Counted from the first letter of the stretch, positions 48,764 through 59,196 are shown. The stretch: 64,000 nucleotides of DNA from Microbacterium arborescens (GCF_030369635.1 NZ_CP128474.1:1922001-1986000); one strand, 5' to 3'. Translations and numbers: made by a program. The notes: generated from the sequence alone by a model not told the origin.

Positions 48764-51472
48764 CTATGCGTTTGCATCGAGTCGTGCAGGCTCGCGCCAG
48801 AGCGCCTTCAGGCCCTCCACCGCGAAGAAGATCGCGACGGCGAAACCGAGCGGCAGCAGCCATGCCTGCACAGACAAGGGACGGGAGTCGAACAGCGTGT
48901 TCATGAACGGCACGTACGTGTATACGAGCTGCAACCCGATGAGCGCGGCAGCCGACCACCAGATCACCCGGTTGCCCCGCAGGACATCGCGGTTCACACT
49001 CGACCTGGTCAGGAAGCGACAGTTGAGCAGGAACGCCAGCTGCCCCAGGGCGAGGACGGACACCGACACCGTTCGGGCGACGTCGAGATCGGCGCCCGTG
49101 GCACGGACGATCGCGAACGCCGCGAGCGTCGCGCCGCCGATCAGCACCGACACCACCAGGACGAACATGAGCTCGCGCAGTGAGATGATCGACCCCCCGC
49201 TCGATCGTGGCGGTCGCGACATGATTCCCGGCTCCGCCGGCTCGTACGCGAGCGCGAGCGAGAGGGTCACCGCGGTGACCATGTTGACCCACAGCACCTG
49301 CACCGGAGACAGGGGCAGCGCCAATCCGAAGACGACGGCGACGAGGATCACGAGCGACTGCGCACCGTTCGTGGGCAGCAGGAACACGATCGACTTCCGC
49401 AGGTTGTCATAGATCCGACGCCCCTCGCGGATAGCCGAACGGATCGTGGCGAAGTTGTCGTCGGCGAGGACGATCTCGGCCGCTTCCTTCGTCGCCTCCG
49501 TGCCCTTGATGCCCATCGCGACCCCGACGTCGGCACGGGTGAGGGCGGGAGCGTCGTTGACGCCGTCGCCCGTCATCGCCACGACCTCACCGTGCGACTG
49601 CAGGGCGCGAACGATGCGGATCTTGTGCTCGGGGCTCGTCCGGGCGTAGACGTCGACGTCGCGGACGACATCCTTCAGCTTCTCCTGGCTGAGCGACTCC
49701 AGCTCACCGCCGGTGAGGACGCGCGGTGCGTCATCCGACACCAGTCCCATCTCGCGGCTGATCGCGACGGCGGTTCCCGCGTGGTCACCCGTGATCATCT
49801 TCACGCGGATGCCGGCGTGGTGGCAGTCGGCGATCGCCTCGATGGCCTCCGGTCGCGGCGGGTCGAGAATCCCCCACAGACCCAGGAACTCCAACTCGTC
49901 GACGTCGTCGAGCGTGATCTCGTCGAGGCTCGACGGCTTGCGCGCGGCCGCCAGGACCCGCAAGCCTTCGCCACTCAGCTCGGCGATCGCGGCCTCCCAG
50001 AAGTCGCGGTCGAGATGCTCCGATCCGGCGGCCCCGCGCTGGCGCGTCGAACGCTCGAGCAGCCGGTCGGGGGCGCCCTTGACGAGCAGCGCGCGCGACC
50101 CGTCTGCACCCTCGTTCAGGGTCGCCATGAACTTGTTCTCCGAGTCGAACGGCAGGACGTCGACGCGTCGGACGCCGTCGGCCTCGCCGTCGTGTCCGCC
50201 CTTCATCGCGACGACACGCAGCGCCCCTTCGGTCGGTTCTCCGACGAGCTTCCAGCCGTCGTCATCCGACACGACGTCGGCGTCATTGCAGAGGTCGGCT
50301 ACAGCGAGGACGGCCGAAAGATCGCCGCCGGCGCGTCCACCACCGTCCGCCCGCTCGATCTCGCCCTCCGGCGCGTATCCGAGCCCGGAAACGTCGTAGC
50401 GGGCGACCGGGGTGACGATCCGCCGCACCGTCATCTCGTTCTTGGTGAGCGTGCCCGTCTTGTCGGAGCACACCGTCGTCACCGATCCCAGCGTCTCGAC
50501 GGCCGGGAGCTTGCGCGTGATCGCGCGACGCCGCGCCATCTGCTGGACACCGATCGCCAGCGTGATCGTCACAAGCGCCGGAAGCCCCTCCGGAATCGCC
50601 GCGACGGCGAAGCCGATCGTCGCCGAGACGAGCTCACCGAACGGCATCCCGTGCACGAACCGGCCGATGAGCATCATCAGGGCGGCCATCCCGAGGATGA
50701 CGAGCGTCAGGACCCGCCCGAACGCGTCCAGCTGTTTCGTGAGCGGCGTCGTCAAGCTGCCCGCGCCGCCGACCAGTTCCTGGATCTTGCCGATCTCGGT
50801 GCGGGCGCCGGTTCCCGTGACGATCCCCCGCCCCTGCCCCGCCGAGACGATCGTGCCCGAAAAGGCCATCGAAGCGCGGTCGCCGACGCCGGCATCCGCG
50901 TCGACGGGGTCGGTCTGCTTGGATGACGGCACCGACTCACCGGTCAGCGCCGCCTCGTCGATGCGCAGCTGACTCGCCTGGACGAGGCGGAGGTCTGCCG
51001 GAACCTTGTCGCCGGCAGACAGGCGTGCGACGTCACCGGGCACGAGATCCGCGGCGGGCAACCGCCGCCACGAGCCGTCGCGACGCACGCTCGCGTCGGA
51101 CGACAGCATCCCTCGGATGCCCGCCAGGGCCTTCTCGGCCCGCCCCTCCTGCGCGAAGCCGATCACGGCGTTGATGATGGCGACGGCGAGGATGACCCAG
51201 ACGTCGAGCCAGTCGGCCATCACCGCCTTGATCGCGGCAGCGGCCAGCAGGATGTAGATCAGGGTGTCGTTGAAATGCGAGAGGAACCGCAGCCATGCGG
51301 GAGTGCGCTTCGCCTCGGGCAGGACGTTCGGCCCCATCGCGGCGAGGCGCCTCGCCGCGTCGTCCGAACTCAGCCCCTCGGCGCTGGTTCCGAGCGCCGA
51401 TGCGACCTCGTCGACGGGGCGAGCGTAGGAGCGAGGCGACTCGAGGTCCGCCTCGGAGGTGGGGGCAGCCAT
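48764..51472 (-). CDS. P-type cation ATPase (P2A/PMA1-like, probable Ca2+/cation pump)
   Basis: 902 residues from ATG 51472. N-terminal cation ATPase domain, about ten membrane helices, actuator TGES loop ([14 protein letters not shown]), phosphorylation site [23 protein letters not shown] nucleotide domain and hinge [15 protein letters not shown] (here [21 protein letters not shown] split). Helix 4 motif [13 protein letters not shown] is the PEGL type of Ca2+/Na+-transporting PMCA/SERCA-like pumps. Ion not certain. It precedes the flavin operon but is separated by a hairpin. Confidence 0.92.
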   Translation of the reverse strand: MAAPTSEADLESPRSYARPVDEVASALGTSAEGLSSDDAARRLAAMGPNVLPEAKRTPAWLRFLSHFNDTLIYILLAAAAIKAVMADWLDVWVILAVAIINAVIGFAQEGRAEKALAGIRGMLSSDASVRRDGSWRRLPAADLVPGDVARLSAGDKVPADLRLVQASQLRIDEAALTGESVPSSKQTDPVDADAGVGDRASMAFSGTIVSAGQGRGIVTGTGARTEIGKIQELVGGAGSLTTPLTKQLDAFGRVLTLVILGMAALMMLIGRFVHGMPFGELVSATIGFAVAAIPEGLPALVTITLAIGVQQMARRRAITRKLPAVETLGSVTTVCSDKTGTLTKNEMTVRRIVTPVARYDVSGLGYAPEGEIERADGGGRAGGDLSAVLAVADLCNDADVVSDDDGWKLVGEPTEGALRVVAMKGGHDGEADGVRRVDVLPFDSENKFMATLNEGADGSRALLVKGAPDRLLERSTRQRGAAGSEHLDRDFWEAAIAELSGEGLRVLAAARKPSSLDEITLDDVDELEFLGLWGILDPPRPEAIEAIADCHHAGIRVKMITGDHAGTAVAISREMGLVSDDAPRVLTGGELESLSQEKLKDVVRDVDVYARTSPEHKIRIVRALQSHGEVVAMTGDGVNDAPALTRADVGVAMGIKGTEATKEAAEIVLADDNFATIRSAIREGRRIYDNLRKSIVFLLPTNGAQSLVILVAVVFGLALPLSPVQVLWVNMVTAVTLSLALAYEPAEPGIMSRPPRSSGGSIISLRELMFVLVVSVLIGGATLAAFAIVRATGADLDVARTVSVSVLALGQLAFLLNCRFLTRSSVNRDVLRGNRVIWWSAAALIGLQLVYTYVPFMNTLFDSRPLSVQAWLLPLGFAVAIFFAVEGLKALWREPARLDANA

Positions 51473-51718
51473 GCCGCCGATCCTACGGCGTCGAGCCTCC
51501 CGCCACAGTGGCTGTCGCCGTGGAAGACGCGGTGCGTCGGGACCCTGCCGGGGCGCTGCTGCTGTGCCGCCGACAGGCTCGATCAGGCGTGGCCGCTGCT
51601 CCCACTGCCCGTGGACGCGATCAGCCTGTGGACGGCACGGCACGGGGCGTCGACGAACGACCGCACGCAGCCCCGGCGGCAACAGCGGGGCGCGGCAGCC
51701 GAGCGGATGCGTCCCGGG
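51473..51718. other. Intergenic region, nothing recognised
   Basis: 246 bp between the ATPase start and the prs stop. It must hold the ATPase promoter and the prs 3' end. Frames are open on both strands but show no ribosome site or recognisable product. Confidence 0.5.
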
Positions 51719-52753
51719 TCAGGCGGCGCCGTCGAACATGCTGGTGACGGAGCCGTCCTCGAAGACCTCCTTGATCGCGCGCGCCAAGAGCGGTGCGATC
51801 GGAAGGATGGTGAGGCCGGGGAAGCGCTTGTCGTCGCCGAGCGGGATCGTGTCGGTGACGACCACTTCGTCGATCGCGGCGTCTTGCAGACGGTCGACCG
51901 CCGGGTGGCTGAAGATCGCGTGCGTGGCCGCGACGATGACGCGCTCGGCGCCATTGCTCTTCAGCGCCTGCGCGGCCTTGACGATGGTGCCGCCGGTGTC
52001 AATCATGTCGTCGACAAGCAGGCAGACACGTCCGCGCACGTCACCGACGATCTCGTTGACGGTGACCTGGTTGGCCACATTCGGGTCGCGACGCTTGTGG
52101 ATGATCGCCAGCGGCGCACCCAGGCTGTCCGACCAGGTGTCGGCGACCCGGACACGGCCGGTGTCGGGCGAGACCACCGTCAGCTTCGCCCGGTCCTCTG
52201 GGCTGAGCGTGCGCTCGAAGTGCTCCAGCAGCACCGGCTTGGCGAAGAGGTGGTCGACGGGACCGTCGAAGAATCCTTGGATCTGCGCGGCGTGCAGGTC
52301 GACGCTCATCACACGGTCGGCACCGGCCGTCTTGAACAGGTCTGCGACGAGGCGTGCACTGATCGGCTCGCGACCGCGGCCCTTCTTGTCCTGGCGCGAA
52401 TACGGGTAATACGGCGCGACGACGGTGATGCGCTTCGCGGATGCGCGCTTGGCGGCGTCCAGCATGATCAGCGTCTCCATGAGCCACTCGTTGACCGGCG
52501 GGCCGAACGACTGCACGAGGAAGAAGTCGCACCCGCGGATCGAGACCTCGAAGCGCGTGAGGATCTCACCCGACGCGAAGGTGCGGTGCTCGGTGGGCAC
52601 GAGCTCGGTGCCGAGCTGCGTCGCCACATCGGCAGACAGCGCGGGGTGCGAGCCACCGGATGCCACGACGAGACGCTTCTTGGTCTTGGCGACCAGTCCC
52701 GGGGCGATACCCCGCGAGACGTCGAGGTCAACCGTGTTCTTCTTGCGAGCCAT
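51719..52753 (-). CDS. prs: Ribose-phosphate pyrophosphokinase
   Basis: 344 residues from ATG 52753 with GGAAG 8 nt upstream. It makes PRPP for nucleotide, His and Trp synthesis. Motifs: VVASGGSHPALS, TRFEVSIRGCDFFLVQSF, the flexible loop APYYPYSRQDKKGRGREPI, VDLHAAQIQGFF and the PRPP loop LLVDDMIDTGGTI. Overlaps the glmU 3' end by 26 bp in a different frame, as both are on the minus strand, so coupled expression is likely. Confidence 0.97.
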   Translation of the reverse strand: MARKKNTVDLDVSRGIAPGLVAKTKKRLVVASGGSHPALSADVATQLGTELVPTEHRTFASGEILTRFEVSIRGCDFFLVQSFGPPVNEWLMETLIMLDAAKRASAKRITVVAPYYPYSRQDKKGRGREPISARLVADLFKTAGADRVMSVDLHAAQIQGFFDGPVDHLFAKPVLLEHFERTLSPEDRAKLTVVSPDTGRVRVADTWSDSLGAPLAIIHKRRDPNVANQVTVNEIVGDVRGRVCLLVDDMIDTGGTIVKAAQALKSNGAERVIVAATHAIFSHPAVDRLQDAAIDEVVVTDTIPLGDDKRFPGLTILPIAPLLARAIKEVFEDGSVTSMFDGAA

Positions 52754-54200
52754 CGTCCGCTTCCTGTGAAGACCGCACGCGTGCCGCTGCTGCGGCGGCT
52801 GCAGTACCGGGTCTGTTCTTCTCGACCCACCCTGTGACATTGCGCTGGGGGGCGACGCTGAGCGCGAGAGCACCGGCCGGGACGTCCTTGCGGATGACCG
52901 CTCCGGCGCCCGTCTTGGCGCCCTCACCGATCTTAACCGGCGCGACGAAGACGTTGTGCGAGCCGGCGTGGACCTCGTCGCCGATGACGGTGCGGTGCTT
53001 GGCGAGGTCGTCGTAGTTCGCGGTGATGGCGCCCGCGCCCAGATTCACGCCGCGGCCGATCTCGGCGTCACCGACGTACGACAGGTGCGGCACCTTGCTG
53101 CCTGCACCGATGACGGCGTTCTTCGTCTCGACGAAGGTGCCGATCTTGCCGCGCTCCCCCAGCTGCGTGCCGGGCCGGATGTACGAGAACGGCCCCACGG
53201 TCGCACCGGCGCCGATGACGGCGAGGGTCGCATCGCTCCGCGTCACCGAGGCGCCCGCGCCGACCTCGCAGTCGGTCAACGACGTGTCGGGGCCGATCGT
53301 GGCCCCTTCCGCGACCACCGTCGCGCGGAGGATGTGGGTGTTCGGAAGCACGGTCACGTCGGGGGCGAGCGTGGCGGTGACGTCGATCCACGTGGTCGCG
53401 GGGTCCTGAACCGTCACCCCCTCGAGCTGCCAGCGACGCACCGTGCGCGCGTTCAGCAGGCGTCCGGCCTCGGCGAGCTGCACACGGTCGTTGACGCCGA
53501 CGATCAGGGTCGGGTCGGCCACGGGCTGCGCCGCGACGGCGAGGGCGTCGGCGCGCAGCATCCCCACGACGTCGGTGAGGTACTTCTCGGCCTGGACGTT
53601 GGCCGTGCTGATCCGGCCCAGCCGCTCGCGCAGAGGGCCCGCCTGGAAGGCGTAGACGCCGGCGTTGACCTCGTCGACGGCACGCTCTGCGTCGGTTGCG
53701 TCCTTGTGCTCGACGATGCGGTCGACACCGCCCGCGGTGTCACGGACGACGCGGCCGTAGCCCGTGGGATCGGTCAGGCGAGCGCTCAGCATCGTGGCCG
53801 CCGCACCCGACGAGCGGTGCGTGCGCAGCAGTTCGCCGAGCGTGGCGTCGTCGAGGAGAGGAACATCGGCACTCAGCACCAGCACGTCGCCCGTGAACTC
53901 CGGCAGCTGATCGAGCGCGACCTCGACGGCCCGGCCCGTTCCGGGGATCTCGTCCTGGTCGACGACGACCACCTCGGGCGAGACGCCGAGCACCGCTTCG
54001 GCGACGCGATCACGTTCGTGACGGACGACGACGAGCACATGGGCGGGGGCGAGGTCGCGCGCGGTGTCGAGCACGTGGCCGACGAGCGGTCGTCCGCCGA
54101 TGCGATGCAGCACCTTCGGCAGCGACGACTTCATCCGCGTCCCCTGCCCCGCGGCGAGGATCACGACAGCGAGACGGGGGTCGAGTTGGGTGTCGCTCAT
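52728..54200 (-). CDS. glmU: Bifunctional GlmU (uridyltransferase / acetyltransferase)
   Basis: 490 residues from ATG 54200. It makes UDP-GlcNAc for the wall. N-terminal uridyltransferase (1-230) with VILAAGQGTRMKSSLPKVLH and DQDEIPGTGRAV; C-terminal left-handed beta helix (about 250-460) with GPFSYIRPGT, KVPHLSYVGDAEIG and NLGAGAITANYDDLAKHRT. The tail after 465 is Ala/Glu-rich, as in actinobacterial GlmU. The ATG begins one nucleotide after the 3' end of tRNA-Gln; the GGAG ribosome site lies within the tRNA acceptor. Confidence 0.97.
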   Translation of the reverse strand: MSDTQLDPRLAVVILAAGQGTRMKSSLPKVLHRIGGRPLVGHVLDTARDLAPAHVLVVVRHERDRVAEAVLGVSPEVVVVDQDEIPGTGRAVEVALDQLPEFTGDVLVLSADVPLLDDATLGELLRTHRSSGAAATMLSARLTDPTGYGRVVRDTAGGVDRIVEHKDATDAERAVDEVNAGVYAFQAGPLRERLGRISTANVQAEKYLTDVVGMLRADALAVAAQPVADPTLIVGVNDRVQLAEAGRLLNARTVRRWQLEGVTVQDPATTWIDVTATLAPDVTVLPNTHILRATVVAEGATIGPDTSLTDCEVGAGASVTRSDATLAVIGAGATVGPFSYIRPGTQLGERGKIGTFVETKNAVIGAGSKVPHLSYVGDAEIGRGVNLGAGAITANYDDLAKHRTVIGDEVHAGSHNVFVAPVKIGEGAKTGAGAVIRKDVPAGALALSVAPQRNVTGWVEKNRPGTAAAAAAARVRSSQEADDGSQEEHG

Positions 54201-54201
54201 G

Positions 54202-54273
54202 CTCCGCCGCCAGGACTCGAACCTAGACCTCACAGCTCCAAAGGCTGTCGTGCTGCCATTACACCACGGCGGA
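54202..54273 (-). tRNA. tRNA-Gln (anticodon TTG)
   Basis: Acceptor TCCGCCG/CGGCGGA with G73, D arm with TAATGGCAGCAC, anticodon stem ACAGC/GCTGT enclosing CTTTGGA (anticodon TTG), T arm CTAGG-TTCGAGT-CCTGG. No CCA is encoded. Only one base separates its 3' end from the glmU start on the same strand. Confidence 0.93.
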
Positions 54274-54373
54274 CCGCCGCACCGAGGTGCGGCCCGACAA
54301 GTCTGCCAGAGCGCGCGGGGCCGCGCCGCCGCGAACGCCGGTGTCGAGCGCCCCGGTTCGGGATAATGGGGCC

Positions 54374-54892
54374 ATGGCACACGAGACCGACGAGGTGGAC
54401 CGCATCGTCGGGGCGTGGTCGCTGCAACGTCCCGACCTGGATTTCTCGCCGCTCGAAGTGCTCTCCCGAGTCGACCGACTGTCGCGCCACCTCGACCGCG
54501 CGCGCCGCGAGGCTTTCCGCCGCAGCGATCTCGAGCCGTGGGAGTGGGACGTGCTCTCGGCGCTGCGTCGCGCCGGCGAGCCGTACCAGTTGAGCCCCAA
54601 GCAGCTGCTCCAGCAGACGTTGGTCTCGAGCGGCACGATGACCAATCGCATCGATCGGCTCGTCGCGCGCCGGCTCGTGCGCCGTGAGTCCGATCCCGGC
54701 GACGGTCGCAGCGTCCTCGTGACCCTGACCGATGACGGACGGATCCGTGTGGATGCCGCCATCACGCGCCTCGTCGACGCGGAGGCGGTCCTCCTGGCCG
54801 GTCTGTCCAAGAGCGACCGGGATCGACTGGCCTCGCTGCTGCGCAAGCTCTCGCTGGGGTTCGACGGGTCTCCCCCGGCACCGTCCGCCTGA
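54374..54892 (+). CDS. MarR-family transcriptional regulator
   Basis: 172 residues from ATG 54374. Helical dimerisation ends and a winged helix with LQQTLVSSGTMTNRIDRLVARRLVRR and the wing DPGDGRSVLVTLTDDGR. Target unknown; the ABC-F gene 59 bp downstream on the same strand may be co-transcribed. Divergent from tRNA-Gln/glmU. Confidence 0.91.
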   Translation: MAHETDEVDRIVGAWSLQRPDLDFSPLEVLSRVDRLSRHLDRARREAFRRSDLEPWEWDVLSALRRAGEPYQLSPKQLLQQTLVSSGTMTNRIDRLVARRLVRRESDPGDGRSVLVTLTDDGRIRVDAAITRLVDAEAVLLAGLSKSDRDRLASLLRKLSLGFDGSPPAPSA

Positions 54893-54951
54893 TCCTGCCG
54901 GGCTCGGCTGACAGCATCCGCCCCGTGGGGGTGGCCTAGCCTGGAAGCAAT

Positions 54952-56769
54952 ATGGCGCATCTTCTGGGAGCCGAGGGCCTTCGCCTCGAGTATCCGACCA
55001 AAGTGGTGTTCGACGGGGTCTCCCTCGGTGTCGACGAGGGCGACCGCATCGGTATCGTCGGCCGGAACGGCGACGGCAAGTCGAGCCTGCTGCGCATGCT
55101 CGCGGGGCTGATCGAGCCCGACTCCGGCCGGGTGACCGTCCGCGGCGGCATCCGGGTCGGCGTGCTGGCGCAGGCCGACGACCTCGACGACGACCTGCGG
55201 GTGCGTGACGCCGTGGTCGGCGACCAGGCCGACCACGAGTGGGCGGGCGACGCGCGGGTGCGCGACGTCATCGCGGGCCTGCTCGGCGACCTCGACTGGG
55301 AAGGTCCGATCCGCGGGCTCTCGGGCGGTCAGCGCCGCCGCGTCTCGCTGGCGGCGCTCCTCGCGGGCGACCACGACGTCATCTTCCTCGACGAGCCGAC
55401 GAACCACCTCGACGTCGAGGGAATCTCGTGGCTCGCGGAGCACCTCAAGCGGCGCTGGTCGGCCGGATCGGGTGCACTCCTCGTCGTGACGCACGACCGG
55501 TGGTTCCTCGACGAGATCTGCACCGCGACGTGGGAGGTCCACGACCGCATCGTCGAGCCGTTCGACGGCGGGTACGCCGCGTACATCCTGCAGCGCGTCG
55601 AGCGCGACCGGCAAGCCGCGACCATCGAGGCCCGGCGGCAGAACCTGGCCCGCAAAGAACTCGCGTGGCTGCGCCGCGGCGCCCCCGCCCGCACCTCGAA
55701 GCCCAAGTTCCGCATCGACGCTGCGAACGAACTGATCGCCGACGTCCCCGAGATCCGTGACCGGGTCGCCCTGCAGTCGCTCGCGGTCTCGCGACTGGGC
55801 AAGGATGTCGTCGACGTCCTCGACGCGGGCGTCAGTTACGGCGACCGCGTCGTACTGGAGAAGGTCGAATGGCGTGTCGCGCCGGGCGAGCGGACCGGCA
55901 TCCTCGGCGTGAACGGCGCCGGCAAGTCGACGCTCCTCGGGCTGATCTCCGGCACGGTCGAACCGACGACGGGGCGTGTGAAGCACGGCAAGACAGTGAA
56001 GGTCGCGACCCTCTCGCAGCGCATGGGCGAGCTGGACGAGCACCTCGACCAGCCTGTCCGCGTCGTCATCTCGAACCTGCGGACCAGCTACACCGTCGGG
56101 TCGGGCTCGAAAGCCCAGGATCTGACGCCGGGACAGCTGCTCGAGCGGATGGGGTTCAGCTCAGCGCAGCTGTCGACGCCCGTCAAAGACCTCTCGGGCG
56201 GACAGAAGCGGCGGCTTCAGCTGCTGCTCATCCTGCTCGACCAGCCGAACGTGCTGATCCTCGACGAGCCGACGAACGACCTCGACACCGACATGCTCGC
56301 GGCCATCGAAGACCTCCTGGACTCGTGGGCCGGAACCCTCATCGTCGTCTCTCACGACCGGTACTTCCTCGAGCGCGTGACCGACCAGCAGTACGCGATC
56401 CTCGGTGGCCGGCTGCGACATCTCCCCGGCGGTGTCGACGAGTACCTGCGGCTGCGACGCGAACAGCCCGAGCGCACGGGGGCGAGCTCCGCGGCATCCG
56501 TCCCGGCATCGAGCAGCGGACCAGTGAGCCCGTCGACTCCGACGCTCAGCGGCGCAGAGCGTCGAGCTGCCGAGAAGGAGGTCTCGGCCATCGACCGCCG
56601 GCTCGAGAAGATCCAGGGCGAGATCGCAGCCGTCGACGCGCAGCTCGCGGAGGCACACGACGACTTCGAACGGATCATGGGCCTGCAGCGCCGGCGCGAC
56701 GAGCTCGTCGCCGAGACGACGACGCTCGAGGAACGCTGGCTCGAGCTCGGCGAGGCCATCGACGGCTGA
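54952..56769 (+). CDS. ABC-F family ATP-binding protein (Uup-like)
   Basis: 605 residues with two ATPase cassettes and no membrane part. Cassette 1: Walker A GRNGDGKSS, signature LSGGQRRRV, Walker B IFLDEPTNHLD. Cassette 2: GVNGAGKST, LSGGQKRRL, LILDEPTNDLD. A linker of about 80 residues lies between, and the C-terminal coiled coil (AERRAAEKEVSAIDRRLEKIQ onward) marks the Uup/EttA group that acts on ribosomes or branched DNA. Antibiotic resistance roles exist in the family but are not shown here. Confidence 0.92.
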   Translation: MAHLLGAEGLRLEYPTKVVFDGVSLGVDEGDRIGIVGRNGDGKSSLLRMLAGLIEPDSGRVTVRGGIRVGVLAQADDLDDDLRVRDAVVGDQADHEWAGDARVRDVIAGLLGDLDWEGPIRGLSGGQRRRVSLAALLAGDHDVIFLDEPTNHLDVEGISWLAEHLKRRWSAGSGALLVVTHDRWFLDEICTATWEVHDRIVEPFDGGYAAYILQRVERDRQAATIEARRQNLARKELAWLRRGAPARTSKPKFRIDAANELIADVPEIRDRVALQSLAVSRLGKDVVDVLDAGVSYGDRVVLEKVEWRVAPGERTGILGVNGAGKSTLLGLISGTVEPTTGRVKHGKTVKVATLSQRMGELDEHLDQPVRVVISNLRTSYTVGSGSKAQDLTPGQLLERMGFSSAQLSTPVKDLSGGQKRRLQLLLILLDQPNVLILDEPTNDLDTDMLAAIEDLLDSWAGTLIVVSHDRYFLERVTDQQYAILGGRLRHLPGGVDEYLRLRREQPERTGASSAASVPASSSGPVSPSTPTLSGAERRAAEKEVSAIDRRLEKIQGEIAAVDAQLAEAHDDFERIMGLQRRRDELVAETTTLEERWLELGEAIDG

Positions 56770-56787
56770 CCGCCGTCCGCACGACGA

Positions 56788-56816
56788 AGCCCCCGGCGCT
56801 CTCGGCACCGGGGGCT
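56788..56816. terminator. Bidirectional terminator
   Basis: AGCCCCCGG (56788-56796) and CCGGGGGCT (56808-56816) around an 11-nt loop, between the convergent ABC-F and substrate-binding protein genes. Confidence 0.8.
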
Positions 56817-56829
56817 CGATCGTGAGGGA

Positions 56830-57747
56830 TCAGACGAGACCGTTGTCCTCGAGGAACTTCTTGGCGATCGCAGCCGGCTCGAGCTTGTCGACCGTGCTCT
56901 GGACGTTGAGCGCGACCAGGGCCTCGGGGGTGAGCTTCGCGCTGACGGCGTTGATGGTGTCCTCGACCTCGCCCGCGAGGTCCTTGTTCACGACCGGGAC
57001 GACGTTGGAGGCGAGGAAGAGACCCTCGGGGTCTTCGAGCACGACGAGGTCGTCGGTCTGGATGCGGGGGTCGGCCGTGAAGACGTTGGCGACGTTCACG
57101 GTGCCGGCGACGAGGTCGTCGACGGTGGTCTCACCGGTGGCCTGGAAGCCGACCTGGATGCCGTAGGTGTCAGCCAGGCCCGTCGGGCCGTAGGGACGCT
57201 GCTCGAGCTCGGCGGGACCGCCGAGCGTGAGCGGCTCGGTCACGTTGGCGAGATCGGCGATCGTGGTCAGGTTCCACTGCTCGGCGAATGCCGCGGTCAC
57301 CGTGTACGAGTCCTGGTCGCTTGCGGTCGCCTGGTCGAGCACCGTGAGGTTCTCGGGCAGAGCGTCGGTGAGGGCGGCGTAGACGTCGTCGGAGGTGCGA
57401 GCCGTGGTGTCCTCATCGAAGTACTGCAGCAGGTTGCCGGTGTACTCGGGGAACAGCGTCAGCGAGCCGCTCTCGAGCTCGGGCAGGTACGCCTCGCGCT
57501 GGCCGGTCGTGAACTGCCGGTCGACGGTCTTACCGGCGCCCTCGAGAGCCTGAGCGTAGATCTCGGCGATGATCTCGTTGGAGTAATAGTCCTGCGATCC
57601 GATGACGATGGTGCCGTCGGCGGGGGCCGCCGACTCTCCGCCGCCGTCCGCGAGCGGGTCGGAGCTGGCGCATCCGGCGAACAGGGTGGTGGCGGCGAGC
57701 ACGCCGACACCGGCCGTCAACAGGCGGCGGGTGGTGAAGCGAGACAT
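56830..57747 (-). CDS. Osmoprotectant ABC transporter substrate-binding lipoprotein
   Basis: 305 residues. Signal with lipobox LFAGC (Cys26), then an OpuAC/ProX-type domain with VIGSQDYYSNEIIAEIYAQAL, LFPEYTGNLLQYF and VVPVVNKDL, the usual glycine-betaine/choline-type binding protein pattern (QuaternaryAmine family). Last gene of a four-gene operon with two permeases and an ATPase. Exact solute (betaine, carnitine, choline) not determinable. Confidence 0.9.
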   Translation of the reverse strand: MSRFTTRRLLTAGVGVLAATTLFAGCASSDPLADGGGESAAPADGTIVIGSQDYYSNEIIAEIYAQALEGAGKTVDRQFTTGQREAYLPELESGSLTLFPEYTGNLLQYFDEDTTARTSDDVYAALTDALPENLTVLDQATASDQDSYTVTAAFAEQWNLTTIADLANVTEPLTLGGPAELEQRPYGPTGLADTYGIQVGFQATGETTVDDLVAGTVNVANVFTADPRIQTDDLVVLEDPEGLFLASNVVPVVNKDLAGEVEDTINAVSAKLTPEALVALNVQSTVDKLEPAAIAKKFLEDNGLV

Positions 57748-57801
57748 GGGTTCCTCTTTCTGGTGGTGCGACGGTGGGGTGCTGTGGGTCGGGATGGTCG
57801 G

Positions 57802-58515
57802 TCAGGCGGTCGCGGCGACGGGCCGGCGGGTGCGCTGCGGGGCGTCGGCGGCGCGGATGCCCCGCGGCACGCTGAGGCGTTGGAGGAGGGCGAAGACGGC
57901 GTCGAGCAGGAGGGCGAGCACCGCGAGCACGAGGGCTGCGCCGAGCACCTGGTCGATGGCACGGAGGTCGATGCCCTGGATGATGCGGAAGCCGAGGCCG
58001 CCGAGGTCGGTGTAACCCGCGATCGTCACCGTCGCCACCACCTGGAGCACCGCCGAGCGCAGTCCGCCGATGAGCAGCGACAGGCCGAGCGGCACCTCGA
58101 CGCGCCAGAGGATCTGCCACTCCGTCATGCCGACGGCCCGTGCCGCGTCGATCGTCCGGCGATCGATCGCCTGCAGCCCGCTATAGGCGCCCGCGAGCAG
58201 CGGCGGGATGGCCAGCACGACGAAGGTGATGAACGCGGCCTCGGTCTTCTGGGTCACCCCGAGCAGCAGGATCAGCAGGATCAGCAGTCCGAACGACGGG
58301 ATCGCGCGGGCTGCTCCCGACACGGCCACCGCGAACTCGCGCCCCTTGCCGGTGTGCCCGATGGCCCAGCCGATCGGCACCGCGATGACCGCGGCGATCA
58401 GCACCGAGACGAAGGTGTAGAACAGCTGCTGGCCGATCAGGAACGGCACCGAGTTGCTGCCGGTGTACTGGGCGGGGTCGAGGACCCAGGCGATGGCGTC
58501 GACGAAGACGTTCAT
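57802..58515 (-). CDS. Osmoprotectant ABC transporter permease (OpuCB/OpuCD-like)
   Basis: 237 residues from ATG 58515, about six membrane helices with the EAA-type loop (IDAARAVGMTEWQILWRVEVPLGL) contacting the ATPase. Its start overlaps the end of the other permease by 4 bp (58512-58515). Confidence 0.9.
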   Translation of the reverse strand: MNVFVDAIAWVLDPAQYTGSNSVPFLIGQQLFYTFVSVLIAAVIAVPIGWAIGHTGKGREFAVAVSGAARAIPSFGLLILLILLLGVTQKTEAAFITFVVLAIPPLLAGAYSGLQAIDRRTIDAARAVGMTEWQILWRVEVPLGLSLLIGGLRSAVLQVVATVTIAGYTDLGGLGFRIIQGIDLRAIDQVLGAALVLAVLALLLDAVFALLQRLSVPRGIRAADAPQRTRRPVAATA

Positions 58516-59195
58516 GCGGTGGCCTCCCGTCGGCGCCGCGCGCGACGGTCTCGGCGCACCGAGCCCGCGTGGGCCCACGGCATGACGACGCGGCCGATCA
58601 CCACGAGCAGCGCATCGATGACGAGGGCGATGATCGCGACGGCGACGATGCCCGCGAACACCTCTTCGAGGAGGCGCCGCTGGATGCCGTTGGTGAACAG
58701 ATAGCCGAGGTTCGTGACGCCGACGAGGATGCCGACCGTGGCAAGCGACACGGTCGAGACGGCCATCACCCGCAGGCCCGCGAGCAGCACGGGGCCGGAC
58801 AGGGGCAGATCGACGGCCCAGAATCGCCGGAACCCGCCGTATCCCATCGCCGTGGCTGCCTGCCGGACGCCCGGATCCACCGAGTCGAAGCCATCGGCCA
58901 CCGAGCGGGTCTGGATCGCGATCGCGTAGATCGTCAGCCCGACGATGAGGTTCGTCTCGGTACGGATGCCGTACCCGAGCGCGCTCGGCAGCAGGACGAG
59001 CAACGCGAGTGAGGGGATGGTGTACAGCAGGCCGGTCAGGGTGATCACCCACCCGCGCAGCAGACGGTACCGCCACGCCACCCACCCGAGCGGCACGGAG
59101 AGCACCAGCCCCAGCACGATGGCGATGACGCTCTGCCGGATGTGGTCGAGGGCGAGCGAGAAGATGAGGTCGAGGTTCGACCAGATCCACGACAC
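58512..59195 (-). CDS. Osmoprotectant ABC transporter permease
   Basis: 227 residues from GTG 59195, supported by AAGGTGA 8 nt upstream; GTG 59207 is an alternative. About six membrane helices with the EAA-type loop VRQAATAMGYGGFRRFWAVDLPLSG. Pairs with the other permease to form the channel. One nucleotide separates it from the ATPase stop. Confidence 0.88.
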   Translation of the reverse strand: MSWIWSNLDLIFSLALDHIRQSVIAIVLGLVLSVPLGWVAWRYRLLRGWVITLTGLLYTIPSLALLVLLPSALGYGIRTETNLIVGLTIYAIAIQTRSVADGFDSVDPGVRQAATAMGYGGFRRFWAVDLPLSGPVLLAGLRVMAVSTVSLATVGILVGVTNLGYLFTNGIQRRLLEEVFAGIVAVAIIALVIDALLVVIGRVVMPWAHAGSVRRDRRARRRREATA

Positions 59196-59196
59196 G

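Noticed and set aside
57802..59190. 462-residue reading of the osmoprotectant permease
   Set aside because: The first half is antisense-like shadow of the second permease in another frame; the family start is ATG 58515.
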